64,000 bases of DNA from Platycnemis pennipes (GCA_933228895.1 OW121850.1:25615773-25679772), one strand, 5' to 3'. Positions 9,190-22,070 are shown, counted from the stretch's first letter. Notes: generated from the letters alone by a model not told the origin. A program made the numbers and translations.

Positions 9190-12110
9190 TTCCTCGGAGC
9201 GAGCTGAATGCTAATAAGTAGGCACTCGCATATTCTCCCTTGTGTGTCTCCCGCTGTCCTTCAAATTCGTACCCTCCCATTGTGCTCATCTCCCCACGGT
9301 CGTTTTAGTGATGCCTTTTATTTTTAAGGTCCTATCCAGAGGTTCTTCTATTGTAATCGCGTGTTCGTATGCTTTCCGCAGCATTTGCTCGGGGATGGAA
9401 ATCGGTTAACATTAGACTAGGTATCGCCGTTATGAAAACTGATACCTTCCCCGTGCACTCTCATGAGTTCATGGGTGTAAACACTGGAGTGTATGATATG
9501 TTTGGAAATGTTTAGAACCGACATACCTGATTCACATTCCTGTGATAACCCTCTAAACTTTTCCTCTTTAAAACTTCAAAACTTTGAATGTAAACGCAAA
9601 AGTAGATAGAATGGTATTTTGACGACCGTTTATAAGGAACAATGCTGTGAATGCAGGGAAATAGAAGGACATTGTATGTGAGTATTCTTATATCCATTTT
9701 TGGATTTGCATTGACACATAATTCATTAAATATTTGCCGATGTATTATATCATCTAAAGGCGACTATATGTTTGGAACAGCATCTTGGTGATAATGCGGT
9801 TACATTGATATAGATTTCACCTCACTTTTCTTTATAAGTCCAGTAAATCACAATGTTTTTGGAATACTCTGCGGTTTGATGCTTGGAAGAAATATCTGGA
9901 TGGGAATGGGATTTTATGCCATGAATTCAACAAGAGCTTCTTACGATTCCTGTTGCATTCTCTTATGTTCAATATTTTTCACCTCATCCGACGTTTGCGT
10001 AATGCCATATTTATGTTTCCGAACGATTTTTAGTTTGTCTATGCCATTTATCGCACTTCTTGACGAAATGACGTTGTTGATCACAGTTCATTGTAATTCG
10101 GGTCGCATGAGTTTTGAGACGATGCGCATTAGTTCGACCGTGAAAAAAAAATTGAATCTTGTCCTTTGATCAATTTTGCTTTTGTTGTTTACTTCTTGAT
10201 CCGGAATGTATTATTTCGGGAACACCGGAAATTAATGCGTGGGGTGCGGGAGAGGGTCTCTGGAAATGTGTCGAGTGGATCCGTTTAAATATAGTGGTAC
10301 CAGCATGATCTTTGCCATTCATTAAGCTCGAAAGAACGGCAAATCCCGAGGATGGGCGTGTGTGAATGTGTACGCTGTAATGTTTGCTCATTCGCGCGTC
10401 CGCGTGTGTGCTTTAAATCCCCACCTTGTTGCCCTGCCTCTCTTTTTTATTCCCACTCACATCATTCTCGCCTTCTCCATTTCTTCCGCCCCACTCCACT
10501 TCTGTGGGGGAGATCATTGCGATACTTCCGCCTGCATGACCGGGCTGCCTGTCACTCGGGCGATTTCAGGGTGGGCGTGGTCATGGGGGGCTAGCCGAGT
10601 CCCATATTTAATTTTAAAAGGTGCAATAAATATATACGGTGACGGGGCGTGCCGCCTCTTTACAGCCCCCATCATTTTTCATCATTTAAGCGTCGAGGAG
10701 AGATGCAAAGAAGAGGGTTCCATGCTGAGCTATGCAGCTGATTCAGGTTCAGGGCAGAAATTCTGAAGACTTGTATGGAGAAAAATGAAAAGGTTTCATT
10801 CGAGGGAGCACCCGTAACAAAAATTTGCAAGTGTGTTTTAGTTTCAAATGCCACACAAATGTTATTCTTAATCATTGTTGTAAATTCAAAATTTATTCAG
10901 CTTAACATGGACAGTGCTCCTGCTGATCTAATTACGGATGCGGATAAATATTGCTGTATTCGGATGCGAACTAATTCATTTCAAAGCGACTGCAGCCTTT
11001 AACTATTGTAGACCTCTCTCTTTTGATCTAAATGTATATAGCAGAGGAAAAAATTCATTGATGTTTTATAAATGGCTGAGAGTACGTACATAACATGTGT
11101 GGTATGGGTTTTAAAAGATATACCAATAGAATTACCTATTTGATATATATTTCCATAGCTGGTCGGATATTTTTATGGGCATTAAAAAGTTTGGCCAAAT
11201 GCAACCCCAAATAATTTATCTATTCTGTTGATGGTTGTAACAAATTGAAGTTAGTTGGAAACTTTATACCTACCACGAAAATGAAAATTCATTGCTGAAG
11301 TGATCACCTGACTTCTGTAGTATCTTGTGTGATATCATTAGATCTCAATTCCTTTTGGGATAATTTTTCACTTAAGTCGATTAAGGTAACACAGTCGTAT
11401 CCATGATTTGTATCATTAAAATTCTTTTCACTCCGCGTATAATGGAAGAAAAGAAGTTTAGATTTCAATTCGAAAGCTTCAAAATTTGACGTTGGCTACG
11501 ACAGAGCATCCACGGAAAACAAATTTGAACCCTCGGACCTAGTTTTATCTCGTTATAAATTTAAGCGAATGAAGGAAAACCTTTCTTACTTCCTCAATTA
11601 GAAGGTTATCTGGTTAAGTATTCTCCATTAACTTTTAACGTCTCACCTTTTGTCCAAGGTGATACTAATTGGGCTAAAAACTCTGCCAGACGTCCTGGAA
11701 AAGAAAATTTACGAGATATCAATCTCGATCTCCACTTTTCTCCGAATCGGTGAGGAATTACTGCCACAGGCATTTTGTTGGAACCTTTTTATGCCCCTCT
11801 TTTTATGAATGCACAAAACGGAAGCCCTTTTTTGAAAGAAGCTTTCCGTAAGCTCCTCATCCGCGATTATTAGAACGTTGACTCTTTCCCAAATGGTTCC
11901 ATGGCCGACTTTTTCTTCAAATTCATCCGTATTACCCCTTGGTATGGATTTCAAGGAACCCCTTATCTAGTAGCAATAAAGAAACTTGGGAGTCAACTTG
12001 CGTACCACACTTCCGTGTCACCTCCTCACCGAGTCTGTCTTCATTTTTTATACATGCGGCACATAACACGCGCTGGCACCGAACCCTTGCATTAAAAGTG
12101 CTCCGGACGT
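9190..12110. other. Mostly AT-rich stretch without recognisable gene
   Basis: A GC/CpG-rich patch lies at about 10345-10570. The frame at 9876-10169 (97 codons) and its neighbours show no domain, and their composition follows the local DNA. I saw no RNA gene or bounded repeat. Confidence 0.45.
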
Positions 12111-12119
12111 AATCACGCG

Positions 12120-12490
12120 AGGGGATTTGGTGGAGGGGTCGAGGGGTCTTTATTCCTAGGGTGCACAGACGGGGTTTTCGTGGTGGGTGCGGGGTGAGGG
12201 AGCGTGCAGGAGACCGGGAGTGAATGTCGGAGCAGGCCAGGTGGTTTTGTTTTTTGGGAGAACAAGGGTGGCATGGGTGTGAGGGAAGGGGGGCAGGGTG
12301 GAATTGGAATTGATGGCCTGGGTGAGAACGGGGGCGCAGGGTAATTCCGTGCCGGGGGATGGTTGCGTGGGAGGCGCGTGGGGGAGATTAGGCCTAGGGA
12401 TTTGTGGGGAATAGAGTCGGTGGTGTTGAGACAGGGCTTTAAAGTGAGCGGGGTTTCCTAGCGCGGGATGGAATGGATTCGTTCGGCTCA
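12120..12490. other. G-rich island
   Basis: The plus strand carries many runs of three or more G (GGGGGGCAGGG, GGGGGAG). The minus-strand frame at 12156-12512 translates to a proline/histidine/threonine-rich chain without domains, as expected for such biased DNA. The G runs could form quadruplexes. Confidence 0.4.
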
Positions 12491-12499
12491 GCGGTCTCT

Positions 12500-13860
12500 T
12501 ATTTGCGACCATGAGTTTATTCGTTATAAGGGATAGGGAGCGGGGTGCGGCTATGTCGAGTGAGACAACTGCGTACCCATTCAGGGTTTGTGATGACTCA
12601 TCGGTTTCCTCGAACCCTCTTAGGGACTCATATGAGTTTCGGTGAAATTCTACTTGAGCTTTATGAACTATTTTGAGTGGAATCTAAGTGTATTTGGAAA
12701 ACGAATTCCCTAAACAGCCCACTAAATACTCAGTCTCGGATTGGACGCATGTCATTTTTCTGACGTACATGTAAGTGTCCATACCTATTTTTTTTTCTTG
12801 ACTATCTGTATTGAACCTATGGAGAGTGAGTGTTGATATATGATCATGAACATCATTTTTACCTTTAGTCAGTTGTACGGGGTGTGTTATTTTATTCGGA
12901 TAAAGTACAGAACCAGTAACCTTATTTGCCAGTTGAGGTGAGCATCACGATAACAATTAAATTAGTTCGCATCGCTTGCTGAAAAATTGAAAATTTCTCG
13001 TTATGAGGGGGAGAGATAGGCTCCTCTTCCTTTGTCACTTCTTTGAACTGTGTACATTAAAACTTAGTGCTGCCGCCTTAAGAGGGAATTAAAAATTTCT
13101 CTTCATTCTGCCTTGTTACTCCTGCCTCGCTCCCATATGAAATTGTGCTGGATATACGTCCCTTTTTGATTACCTGCTCATATTATGCAATGAAATATTC
13201 AAATCTTCCGGTAAAATGTCGGTTGTGGAGGAATACTGAGGTTTATTCAACCGTATGGAAATGACACTATGTCAGCTACACACAAATTCTCAATATTCTC
13301 GGGGCAGATGCGTCTGGTAGGTCCCTTTTCGAAGATCTTAATGAGGAGTGACGCTGAGTGGGGTTACACCCGCAACGTTCAATCTTATTTCCACGACTTC
13401 CACGACTCCTCCGCCGATTCGAGAGAAGTTAGGCCTCCTTTACTGATCGTAATTTGCGGATTGTGATGGATTACGTGGTGGCCTGACGCGGGTTGGAGTC
13501 GACGTTGAACGATAAGGGAAGCAGCATTTCCTCCAGGATTGCCTCCGTTTGCTCTTCGGACCCTTTGCCATTCCCACTGCTGCGTGACAGCTGTGACGCG
13601 AGCGGTGTTGGGGAATTAGTGTAACTACTCACTTATCTGGTCCGGTGTTGTCTTTTCTAACCTGAATGCTTACTCTCGTTTCCATCTCAAAATACGTAGG
13701 TTGGCAAGACGACTTTCCTTCAGTCAGGTACATTTAAGAGAATTCAAGTAATATGGTAAGTACATGAAATAACCCTTTTAGTCGTATAATTTGGATTTTT
13801 GATGCTCAATCATCTAAGATACTGTGGAACCGTCTAACCTAGTATCTTAATCTTAAAAGA
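12500..13860. other. AT-rich stretch, nothing recognised
   Basis: No coding pattern or repeat could be supported. Confidence 0.45.
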
Positions 13861-13871
13861 AACATAACATT

Positions 13872-13940
13872 CATGCCATGGGTGTAATTCGAACGGCGAC
13901 CTTAGTGGTACTAGGCTTCCGCGGCCGACAAGGAACTCTT
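13872..13940 (-). repeat. tRNA-like SINE head, degenerate
   Basis: On the minus strand, a segment CGTTCGAATTACACCC resembles a B-box region and lies about 35 bp after GCGGAAGCCTAGT, a possible A box. It is too altered for a tRNA. No SINE body was matched downstream. Confidence 0.35.
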
Positions 13941-14320
13941 GTTTCGATGCAGGAAACCATTTTATATCAGGGAATTTTTCCTATTCCGCATCTTAAAGGT
14001 GTTCAGTATGCAATCTTTTTTATACCTACATGGAAGAGTTTATAAGTATTCCTGAACATGAATTTCATGTAGGTTTTGGGGCCAGTAACTACTGACTTAC
14101 GTTCAATAATATTGATCGGCCATAGGCATTATATTGCAAATAGTGTGTATTTAAAAAAATCTCGTATTATCTCACGTGCATCTTGCCAACTTCGTGATCG
14201 GGAATCTTATCGTAATGGAAAGGAAATGCTCCGTAAATAAATATAATGTTTCTGTTGGGGTGGGGATTAAATAACGAACAAATTAAATTCCTTACAAGGC
14301 TTTGCAACAGCTTTCTTAGT

Positions 14321-14348
14321 GACATCTTCAGGTAAACCTGAAGATGTC
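14321..14348. repeat. Perfect 28-bp palindrome
   Basis: GACATCTTCAGGT at 14321-14333 is followed by AA and its exact reverse complement at 14336-14348. The right arm is the start of a hammerhead-like motif. The left arm is the same motif start in reverse, so two copies seem to face away from each other. Confidence 0.85.
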
Positions 14349-14395
14349 TCGAAGTGTACGAAACCCGAGTCGTAACAATAAACCCCAAAACAATA
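14338..14395 (+). ncRNA. Hammerhead-ribozyme-like motif 1 (degenerate, Penelope-type context)
   Basis: CTGAAGA (14338-14344) in place of the core CTGATGA, then GAAAC (14360-14364) and GAGTC (14367-14371), in the order and spacing of a minimal hammerhead ribozyme. Stem II is weak. Downstream comes GTAACAATAAACCCC, then AATAGTAGACC, a tail also seen after motif 3. Minimal hammerheads are known in the terminal repeats of Penelope-like retroelements. One core base differs, so self-cleavage is doubtful. Confidence 0.4.
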
Positions 14396-14589
14396 GTAGA
14401 CCATTACATAGTGTGATAAGTTTCATTCTCAATTTCATCATGGAGAGGTTCCACATAGTAAGGTATGAAGTCATTACCAATAGTTCTCTCCCTGTTCATC
14501 ATTATTTTAATTTCGGAAATTTAAGAAACGGAAAGAATAAAAACTATATGGAAAAGCTTGCTGGTTCGTTGATTGACTGAGAAAAACAT

Positions 14590-15870
14590 CCTTAATCAGT
14601 GAACAAATTTCTATATACACCTGGACCTTCCATCAGTATATGATTAATATTACTATTAGAGAACGTGGGGTACAGGATGAAATATGTTTACATACTCTAA
14701 AAGAGAGCGATTCATTACTTAATAATCCCACATGTTAAGGCCTGAAGGCCTTCGGTTATGTTGGCTTTTCTTGGGAGATATACGAATCATTGCTAAGATA
14801 AATCAATAAAAAGATAACGAATCATCAAGCATTGATGTGTTTAATAGCAAAAAAATTTGGAAATTGAGAAACTTTCTTCAAGTCAACGAGGTAACCTGTT
14901 TCGCTGGAAAGAATGAATGGAATAGTAATCTATTTGGGGTTCTACTCTGTCCCTTGCTTCTTATCTTAGATACAAGCTATACCTTTGTAAATGTTTTTGT
15001 TAACCGGCCACTATAGTCATTAAATCTCATATGGAAAATTCTTACTTTATATCTTTTCATCCACTTCCAAGCGAAAGTAGTAAAGTGATGTGCCTTGACA
15101 ATCGTGATTGGTCAATTTTCTCTGTCAATGTGTTGAAGTTTATGGTCATGTGACTTTTTACATCACATATATTGTAACGGCTAACGAATTTTTCTATCGA
15201 TGTTGTGGAAATCCTATTCAATTTACCATATTTTTTATTACCGATTATAATAGTGTTTGTAAAATAAAAAGACCGGTATTTTTCCGTTTTCTGATCCGTC
15301 AATTATTTATCGAGTTATAAGCGGCGAAAAACCGATGTTTTTAACCCTTTTGGAAAAATGGGCGTGGTGTGACGTATAACGACTTCGTCCAATCACAACT
15401 GAGCCCGCGAAGCTACTTTGCCTTATCGCAATGGGGGGACACAGCTGACTCTGCCAATAGGACAGTTGCGACAGAATCTGTGCGAGCAGGCCTTCCGATA
15501 ACCCCCCTCCACTCACTTCCCTTCCACGAAAAGCAGTCAAGAATGGGAGGAAAATACGTTAATGTTATCACAGCAGCTTTTTCGGTGGGCGTCACCTTTT
15601 GCCTATTTTAATTTTTGATTTATGAGTGAATGGTTGTGGTTAGAAAGTATTTTTTTCACCAAAAATCTTTTTTTGTTTCCATCTAACGATTTCATGAACA
15701 AAATTGCGATTTCGGTTCCGAGTAAAAGCCCGCATTGTGGAATTCCTATTCACTGTAACGTTATACGTGCCTAAGCCCATCCACGTGCTTACTCCTTACG
15801 TGTCCAGAGAAGCGATTTTCCGGCTTAAGCATTATTTTTTGCTTCGCTGGCATTCGGCCGTCATCAAGCC
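14590..15870. other. AT-rich stretch without recognisable gene
   Basis: No gene is visible. A short palindrome AAGGCCTGAAGGCCTT lies at about 14737-14752, and the segment 15330-15600 is GC-richer with open frames on both strands but no domain. Confidence 0.45.
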
Positions 15871-15879
15871 TCAATTTGT

Positions 15880-17125
15880 TAATTTTCCCAACACCTCAGT
15901 TGGGTGGCTTCATCGATTTTTCCCCTCGACTCCTGCCCTTAACCCTCCCCCTCGTTCGACCGGATGCCTCTCCGTCCGCTCGCTAATTCGCTCTAGTCTC
16001 CCAAGGTGATCGGAGAGGACGCCGAGGGCTCTCGTTTTTCTCCCCCTTACCTCCAGTTAATTTGCTCGGACGGGATATATCGTCCGAACTACGCCGCACT
16101 TCGGCAAACTCCGTAAGAACGACAATGAATGGGAGAGTAATGCTCTTTTTTGTGCGGAAAGTCCCTGCACTCCCGTTCGCTCGAGGGACAAAAACCCAAT
16201 TAAAACCAAACCGCCGAACGTAACCTCTTTTCCTCGCCGTGGGATCAGGGGGGAAGGAAGAAGAGAGAGAAGGGGAGTCTCCCTTCCCCCAAGTCCGTAC
16301 CCTGGAAAGTACGCACTCTGGCCGGCCCTTACCTTAGCTTCAGCCACCACCCCTTGCTCTCTTCAATGTTCCTTCGTGTCTTTTTCCCGCCCACGGACTT
16401 TCGACTGATAGAAAAATCCTCGGCGTAAACCAAAAACCACCTTGCAGCGTAAAATAACGCAAAGCCCATTATGAGAGGATTAAAGTTGAGAGAAGTGCGT
16501 GTGGGTGGATAGAGCGAAAGGGAAAACGAAGGTGGCGTGGGGGGGTTTATTCACGTAGGCAGGCAAACGAATGGGGAGGGAGGGTTGGGGAGATAAGGGG
16601 TTGGAAGTGGGGACGCATGAGTGAAATTGTTTACCCTGTGCCCTGGTGCTTTTTTCCCCAAGTAAGGAGAGGGTCTGTGGGGGCAAGAGGGGGAAATGAG
16701 AGCTGTGGGGGGCGTGGGGGGGATGTCGTAGGCGCGGCGGGGCCAAGGATACGCGAAGGAAGCGAGGATTGTTTTGAATTGTTTTTTTCCCCCGAAGGCG
16801 TCGGGGACGATAGTCGTTGACTTAAGCGGAGGCTTGTTTAAAAAAATCCATCCATCAACTCCAGCCTCGCTTTGTGTACCCAACCGCCGGATCTCCATTC
16901 TCGCAGGTGAATCACCGAAATTTCCTCTTCCTTCCTTTTTTTCCCCCTTTTCCCCGCGCCAGATTATTTCGTTCCGTTTATCGTCGCCCGTCACATCCTC
17001 CCGAGGTTTCTCTTTGTGATCTCTTGCGTCAACATCCATTCCTGCGCTCCCCCGCGGGCACTCCTGCTCCACCATCCCTGCACCGCTCCGCTGCCTCTCG
17101 CCGTGAATATTTCAAATACGCAGGT
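15880..17125. other. Largest GC-rich island (about 1.2 kb)
   Basis: A long stretch of raised GC, C/T-rich at 15880-16060 and 16900-17110 and G-rich at 16500-16745. It holds overlapping frames on both strands (to 174 codons on the minus strand at 16551-17075), all proline/arginine/serine-rich without domains. At the right border a good splice-donor match ACGCAG/GTATGTG occurs at about 17119-17131, so a CpG-type promoter with a non-coding first exon is possible. That is inference only. Confidence 0.35.
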
Positions 17126-17129
17126 ATGT

Positions 17130-19030
17130 GTGCCACCGTATGAAGTCTTCTTTTCAAGGCTAAGCTAATCATACACATACTAAGGGTTGAAAGGAATTCA
17201 TAAATTTATTATTGGTATGCCAAGGGAATTTTAAGATTTAAAAAAATTTTCTTCATTATTTTTTCACTTTTTCTTATTCCTTGATTGACTTTTAAGAAAT
17301 ACCTGTGCTTAGGATTGAAAGAAATCCTTTAAATTCGCTTTGTGAAAAATGCAATCTTTCAACATGACGCTTGAACTAGGTTGAGTCAAGATTCTGTTCG
17401 TACAAATGTTGAATAAGGTTTTAAATTAAAACTTCCGGGACTTGTACATTTCCATTAATTTAGTCACAACATAACACTGCTTCAAGCTGTGATACTCATA
17501 AACACCTCTCAATGTCTAAGCGCAAGATAGTTCTGCCCAAATCCAAGCGTCCTATTCACAACATGTCATGATAAATGTTTCTCTTGCGACAGTTTTATTC
17601 AGTTAATTGATTCTGATTATCTTTTCAAATCGTAAGTTGGGTAGAAGGATAAGGTTATTGAAACATTATAGAAAAAGTGCGTATGTAGATTTATGCTGAT
17701 TTTAGTGTTCAATTTACTTTTTGTTTGTATTTTCTCTCTTAGTCCTTTATTTAAACGCTCAGAGACTGCACCATTCTTCGATTCAGCTTGCTTCATCCCT
17801 ACACTAACGTCTTTTCACGACAGTTTTCTGCTCATCAGTCATTCCGCTGGCGTTCAGGCACTCAATCCCAATATCACGGGGAGAACGCATCTGCTCCTCT
17901 CCGCCTACGCCTCTTGCCTCTTTCCTGTTTCAATCCTTCTCTCCCTCTCTCCCCTGAGACATCCCCGTGCTTTCTCTCTCTCTCCCCGCCTTCTCTGATC
18001 CATGGCTGCCATATCCTTTCTCTCTCCTTGTTCTCCAATAGTTTTCCTTTGCTTAACAACCAAAACACCTGAGCTCGTGTCATCAGAGGGATGTAAGGGA
18101 CCGAGGCGGGGCAATAATCCCCCACTGCTGCCTCTCTCTCGCTCGGGAAAGGGTTGCGTCAGACCCCTGCCATCTCTCTTATCAAGCCCAGAAATCTCAA
18201 CTTGATGGAGAGCATTAAAAGAACATGACGCCACTGCCAAATTTTTTGAAGTGTGCGGTCCGTTAGCAGATTATCTGTGGCCTTCTCGTGCTCTACAGCG
18301 TCATGTCTCTTCTTGAATTAACCAGTAATTTTGCTCTCTTCTCACCCCCCTTGGAACTCTAAACATTCCCGCTTTTATCCTCCTATGCATTCAACCACAT
18401 CTCGAACAGGGTTTTGACGTAAATTGAGGATATGATACCCCTCTCGTGGATGAGCTATTTACGGGATTACACGCCCTCTCCTCCCTTTTTTACTTCATCG
18501 ATTTCCTCGAGAAATTTTATCATTTAATATCCGTTCTGGGATAGAAACTGAGATGAGTGACATATGATTAAATTATTAACCTTTGCGATTACGACACTTT
18601 GGGAGTTGTAATGCTGGGAGCAGTTTCGCCATTACACTGAAATAAGTGTTAGAGCTATTTGTAAGATTTTAGAATTTTAATTATCTAATATTATCTTCGT
18701 CCGATATAATTTTTAATTATTTAATTTTTTCTTCCTCCGATGAAATAGATTGCCTAACCTAAATTGCACAATGAACGTTGGTGTGCTAGTGTTAAAATGT
18801 TTTGGAATGAGCATCATGAGCCAATAAAAATGGATGAATGTTGCTGGTATTTTAATCTTAATTTTATATAATGCTGTTTACTACGCTGTTGATATTTATT
18901 TTTATCATCGGACGTATTATAAAATAAGTATATGCGCAAGTGATCTTAAGAGGATTTAGAATATTGTTACTATTCAAAACGTACATCTATCACCGTAGCG
19001 GAAAATTCGGTAATGCAGTTCCAATGTATT
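17130..19030. other. AT-rich stretch with a C/T-rich island, no gene recognised
   Basis: The island lies at about 17740-18200, with CTCTCTCTCC runs. Frames of 94-111 codons on both strands are translations of this repeat-like composition. The rest is AT-rich without features. Confidence 0.45.
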
Positions 19031-19035
19031 TCCCG

Positions 19036-19066
19036 GGGTTAATACATAGCTCCTATGTATTAACCC
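19036..19066. repeat. Perfect 14-bp stem with 3-base loop
   Basis: GGGTTAATACATAG (19036-19049), loop CTC, then the exact reverse complement (19053-19066). The hairpin is isolated, and I found no matching sequence elsewhere in the window. It could be a cruciform, a small foldback remnant or an RNA hairpin. Confidence 0.85.
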
Positions 19067-19189
19067 AGTTCCATTCCCTCTAACTGTAGTATTGCATGAT
19101 GGCATAGGAAACCGAGATGCACGGTGCGGTGGACCCATTACATGGGCTTCGTTAATCGCTGTTCATTGTCTTGATTATTCCCCTCAGAA

Positions 19190-19760
19190 GACGTTTAGCG
19201 ATCCGCCCTTGGCTCCGCGGAGACGCCTCATTCCGACGCTACCGGCGTCCTCCGCCCCTGCCACCCCTGAATAATTCCAGCGCCCCTTTGAAGCGGCCGA
19301 CTCTCTCCAGCTCCGCATCGGCGGAAATCGCTTCGCCTGGAGCTCTTGAGGGCGGGCTGGGGGGCATTCATCCCACCCGGTGAGGGGGAGGTCGGTGTTA
19401 AGGGACCGGGATTCTGTGGGGAAGGGGCCCGTCGTTTCAACCTCGGACCCTGGGGTTCTTTTGGGGGTGTCGTGGGAAGAAGGGGTTTCTCTTCGCTGTC
19501 CCTCGTAACCTACTGGGGGGAGGGGGTAGGAGGGGTGTCTGCGGTTGGCTGGTCGCGGCGTTCGTCGTTGGAGGGGTGCGGCGTCGAGTCTTCGCTTTTT
19601 TCGCTCCCGCGAGGGCGTTCCTTTGAAGTCTCCCTTGCCTCTCCCTCCCCACCCGTGCCCTGCGCATCGGAGGCAGAAGTAAAGAAGCGAACTCTGTGCT
19701 CGCTTCGCTCCCAAAACTACACGCCACCAACCCCAACCTCTTGGGTGGATGGCAAGGAGG
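19190..19760. other. GC/CpG-rich island with overlapping open frames on both strands
   Basis: The region is strongly GC-rich with long G runs on the plus strand (GGCTGGGGGGCATTC near 19357). A 220-codon minus-strand frame (19184-19846) and a 141-codon plus-strand frame (19346-19771) overlap completely. Both are Arg/Pro/Gly/Ser-rich without domains, and the minus frame runs into AT-rich DNA at both ends. Simultaneous openness of several frames is what low A/T content predicts, so I do not call a gene. Confidence 0.45.
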
Positions 19761-19849
19761 GCTCTCTGTAATTTTGCCTTGGAAGAGGCCGATCTCGGAT
19801 TCAAACTAAGGTTTTGCACTTTTTTTGCCTGATATCTTTGCCGCATTCT

Positions 19850-22070
19850 CTTTGAAGCATATCCTTATTTGACTTCACACCCCGAAGCAGGAATCATTTG
19901 GGTTTGCGCTGAAATAGAATTGTTAATTTTGCAATGCACTGAATACTTTACTCTGTGACCATAATTCAGAAGTTTACCTGATTAATACTAATACTTATAC
20001 TAATTTTACCTGCTACATGACAGCAGGTTTTTGGATGTGTAGGATATTACTAGTTTACAAAAAATAAAATGATTCGGTCAACCATATAAACAATATTAGA
20101 ACGAAGGTTTCTGCGGTGATGGTTTGATTGTTTCGGATTTTCTTCCGCGTCAGTTGGCTAGTAGACAGTAGTATAAACAATAATTGCCTTGATTAGACTA
20201 ACGGATAGGTCTTAAAAATTAATAACTTTGGAATAAAAAACTTGGATGAAAATGTTAGCTATCTGTATTGGAATGTCTTCCAAGTGAAAGGTGCCTCTCT
20301 CTTTTCTAATTATGAATGATACACTTACTCTATGATGATACCGATCAAAACCCAGAGGTGACAAACAGTGTAGACTTGTTTTGTTTCCATCTGCCTTCTG
20401 ATCGGCGATTAAAATTAAGAAAACACTATAAAAAATTTTACCCGAGTGCTGGCAAAATTTTGGGCTACATACAAATTACAGTAATCGAGTTTTGATGTGT
20501 CACTTACTTGACACCAAATTCTTTCACCGATTAATATTTTGAAGTGTTATGTCACTCACGGATGTGGCAGCAAAATTAATGACGGAAATTATTTTCCTAA
20601 AAATTAAATCTAAGACTGGCGAGGCATCAAGAAGCGTATAATTGTTATTGTTCCTATACTTTCTTGTAGTGTTCCGTGTCAATCTCTGTATATTAACAGT
20701 CACATCATGAAACACCCTCTTATCAAACTCGAACTTTTTCTCCACCTAGTGTTCCGATCAGCAAGTTCAAGGTCGCACACTCTTAAAGTCTCTTCCCCTT
20801 CACTATAACGCTTTGCAATGTGTGACATTTAAACTTTATTGCTTGCAACAGACTTTCATCCGGAAGTTCCGACCTGTATCGTCTGTTGTTGGTTTGTGGC
20901 AAAAGCTTTCGTGCACCGACACCGCCATGAAGAGGTATTTTTTGATACAATGCGAAACTAAATCTCTATAATATAGAGCCAATTCCAACTCATACGTCCG
21001 TCACCTGCACGTTTGCGCATGGATGCATTTCACAGTTGATCGCTGTGTTTAAGTTCCGATTATCTCGACTATACCTTGCAGTCAAGATCTGGAGAGCGAA
21101 GCATTAACGGTGGAATTTAAATCGGCCTCAATCCTTAAAGCTTCTCTTGCAGTTGAGGCGTCGTGAGTATCACGAGTCGTAATGTAGACAATTCCAATGA
21201 AAATGAAGTCCTAATTCATCCCTCCACTCGGCTCACTCGATTACCCGCGACGATTTCATTACCGTCCCTTCGCTGCGTTCGCTCCGCCGGCCGTCCAAGG
21301 AGACCATCCGTTCCAAAGGGGGGGGAGGGAGTGGGCGGCGATTTTAGAACTGTGCCTTCGTTCACTGGCGTGCACAATCTATCCATACTGGGTTGCAGGA
21401 GAGTCCCGTGAGATTGCCCCTCCACCCTGACGACGCCGAGCCAGCGGAGTGTTTGCTTGGGGGAGCGCATGCATGTGTGTGGGGGGGGGGGGGGGAAAGG
21501 GGTGGTGGTGTATGGAGGATGGTGTGGAATGAGTGAAGCAGTTACTAGGGGGATGTGGGATGAAAGGGTTTTTGGGCCCCGAGTGGGGGTGGGGGAGTTT
21601 TTTTGTCCTGGCTCGGCCGGGATGAAATCAGGGTAAAAGTGAATGCGTGTGCGGCAATGGGAGGGCAGGGGGTGTACCCTGAGGGTTCGCTCCGTTCGGA
21701 ACCAACAAAGAGCTGGGGGTTTGTGAGTCTTTATTTGTTAACTGGAGTCCTTGACTATTCCGCAACTATCGGCTTTTCCCCTGTTAGAGTTACAGCCATC
21801 TTCAACTTACTGGAACACCAATAAATATTTGATATCTAAATGTACAAAGTACCCTGAAAGTCACCTGGAGGGTCTTTTTTAGGGGGTGAATCGTCACTAA
21901 ACGTCCCGAAGGTAGTTATGATTAAAAGATACGCTACTCCTTATTAAGAAAAACGTGTTTTTCATGACATAAACACGTGCAACTAACATAATGAATCTCA
22001 AAGAATTTAATTTTTATAAATGAATCAAGCATTTCTGTTTGAGGTCTTGAGGGTTTTCTTTCCTGTTCTT
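19850..22070. other. AT-rich stretch plus G-rich island, no gene recognised
   Basis: From 19850 to 21220 I see nothing specific. About 21230-21720 is GC-rich, with a run of 15 G at 21481-21495 followed by further G runs. No credible coding sequence was found. Confidence 0.45.
21481..21495. repeat. Poly-G run of 15
   Basis: Fifteen consecutive G follow a CATGCATGTGTGT segment. Lengths of such runs are error-prone in sequencing. Confidence 0.8.

Noticed and set aside
16551..17075. 174-codon minus-strand frame as a gene
   Set aside because: Lies in the largest GC island with open frames on both strands; composition explains it.
19184..19846. 220-codon minus-strand frame as a gene
   Set aside because: Fully overlapped by plus- and minus-strand frames in a GC-rich island; Arg/Pro/Gly-rich, no domain, no gene signals.
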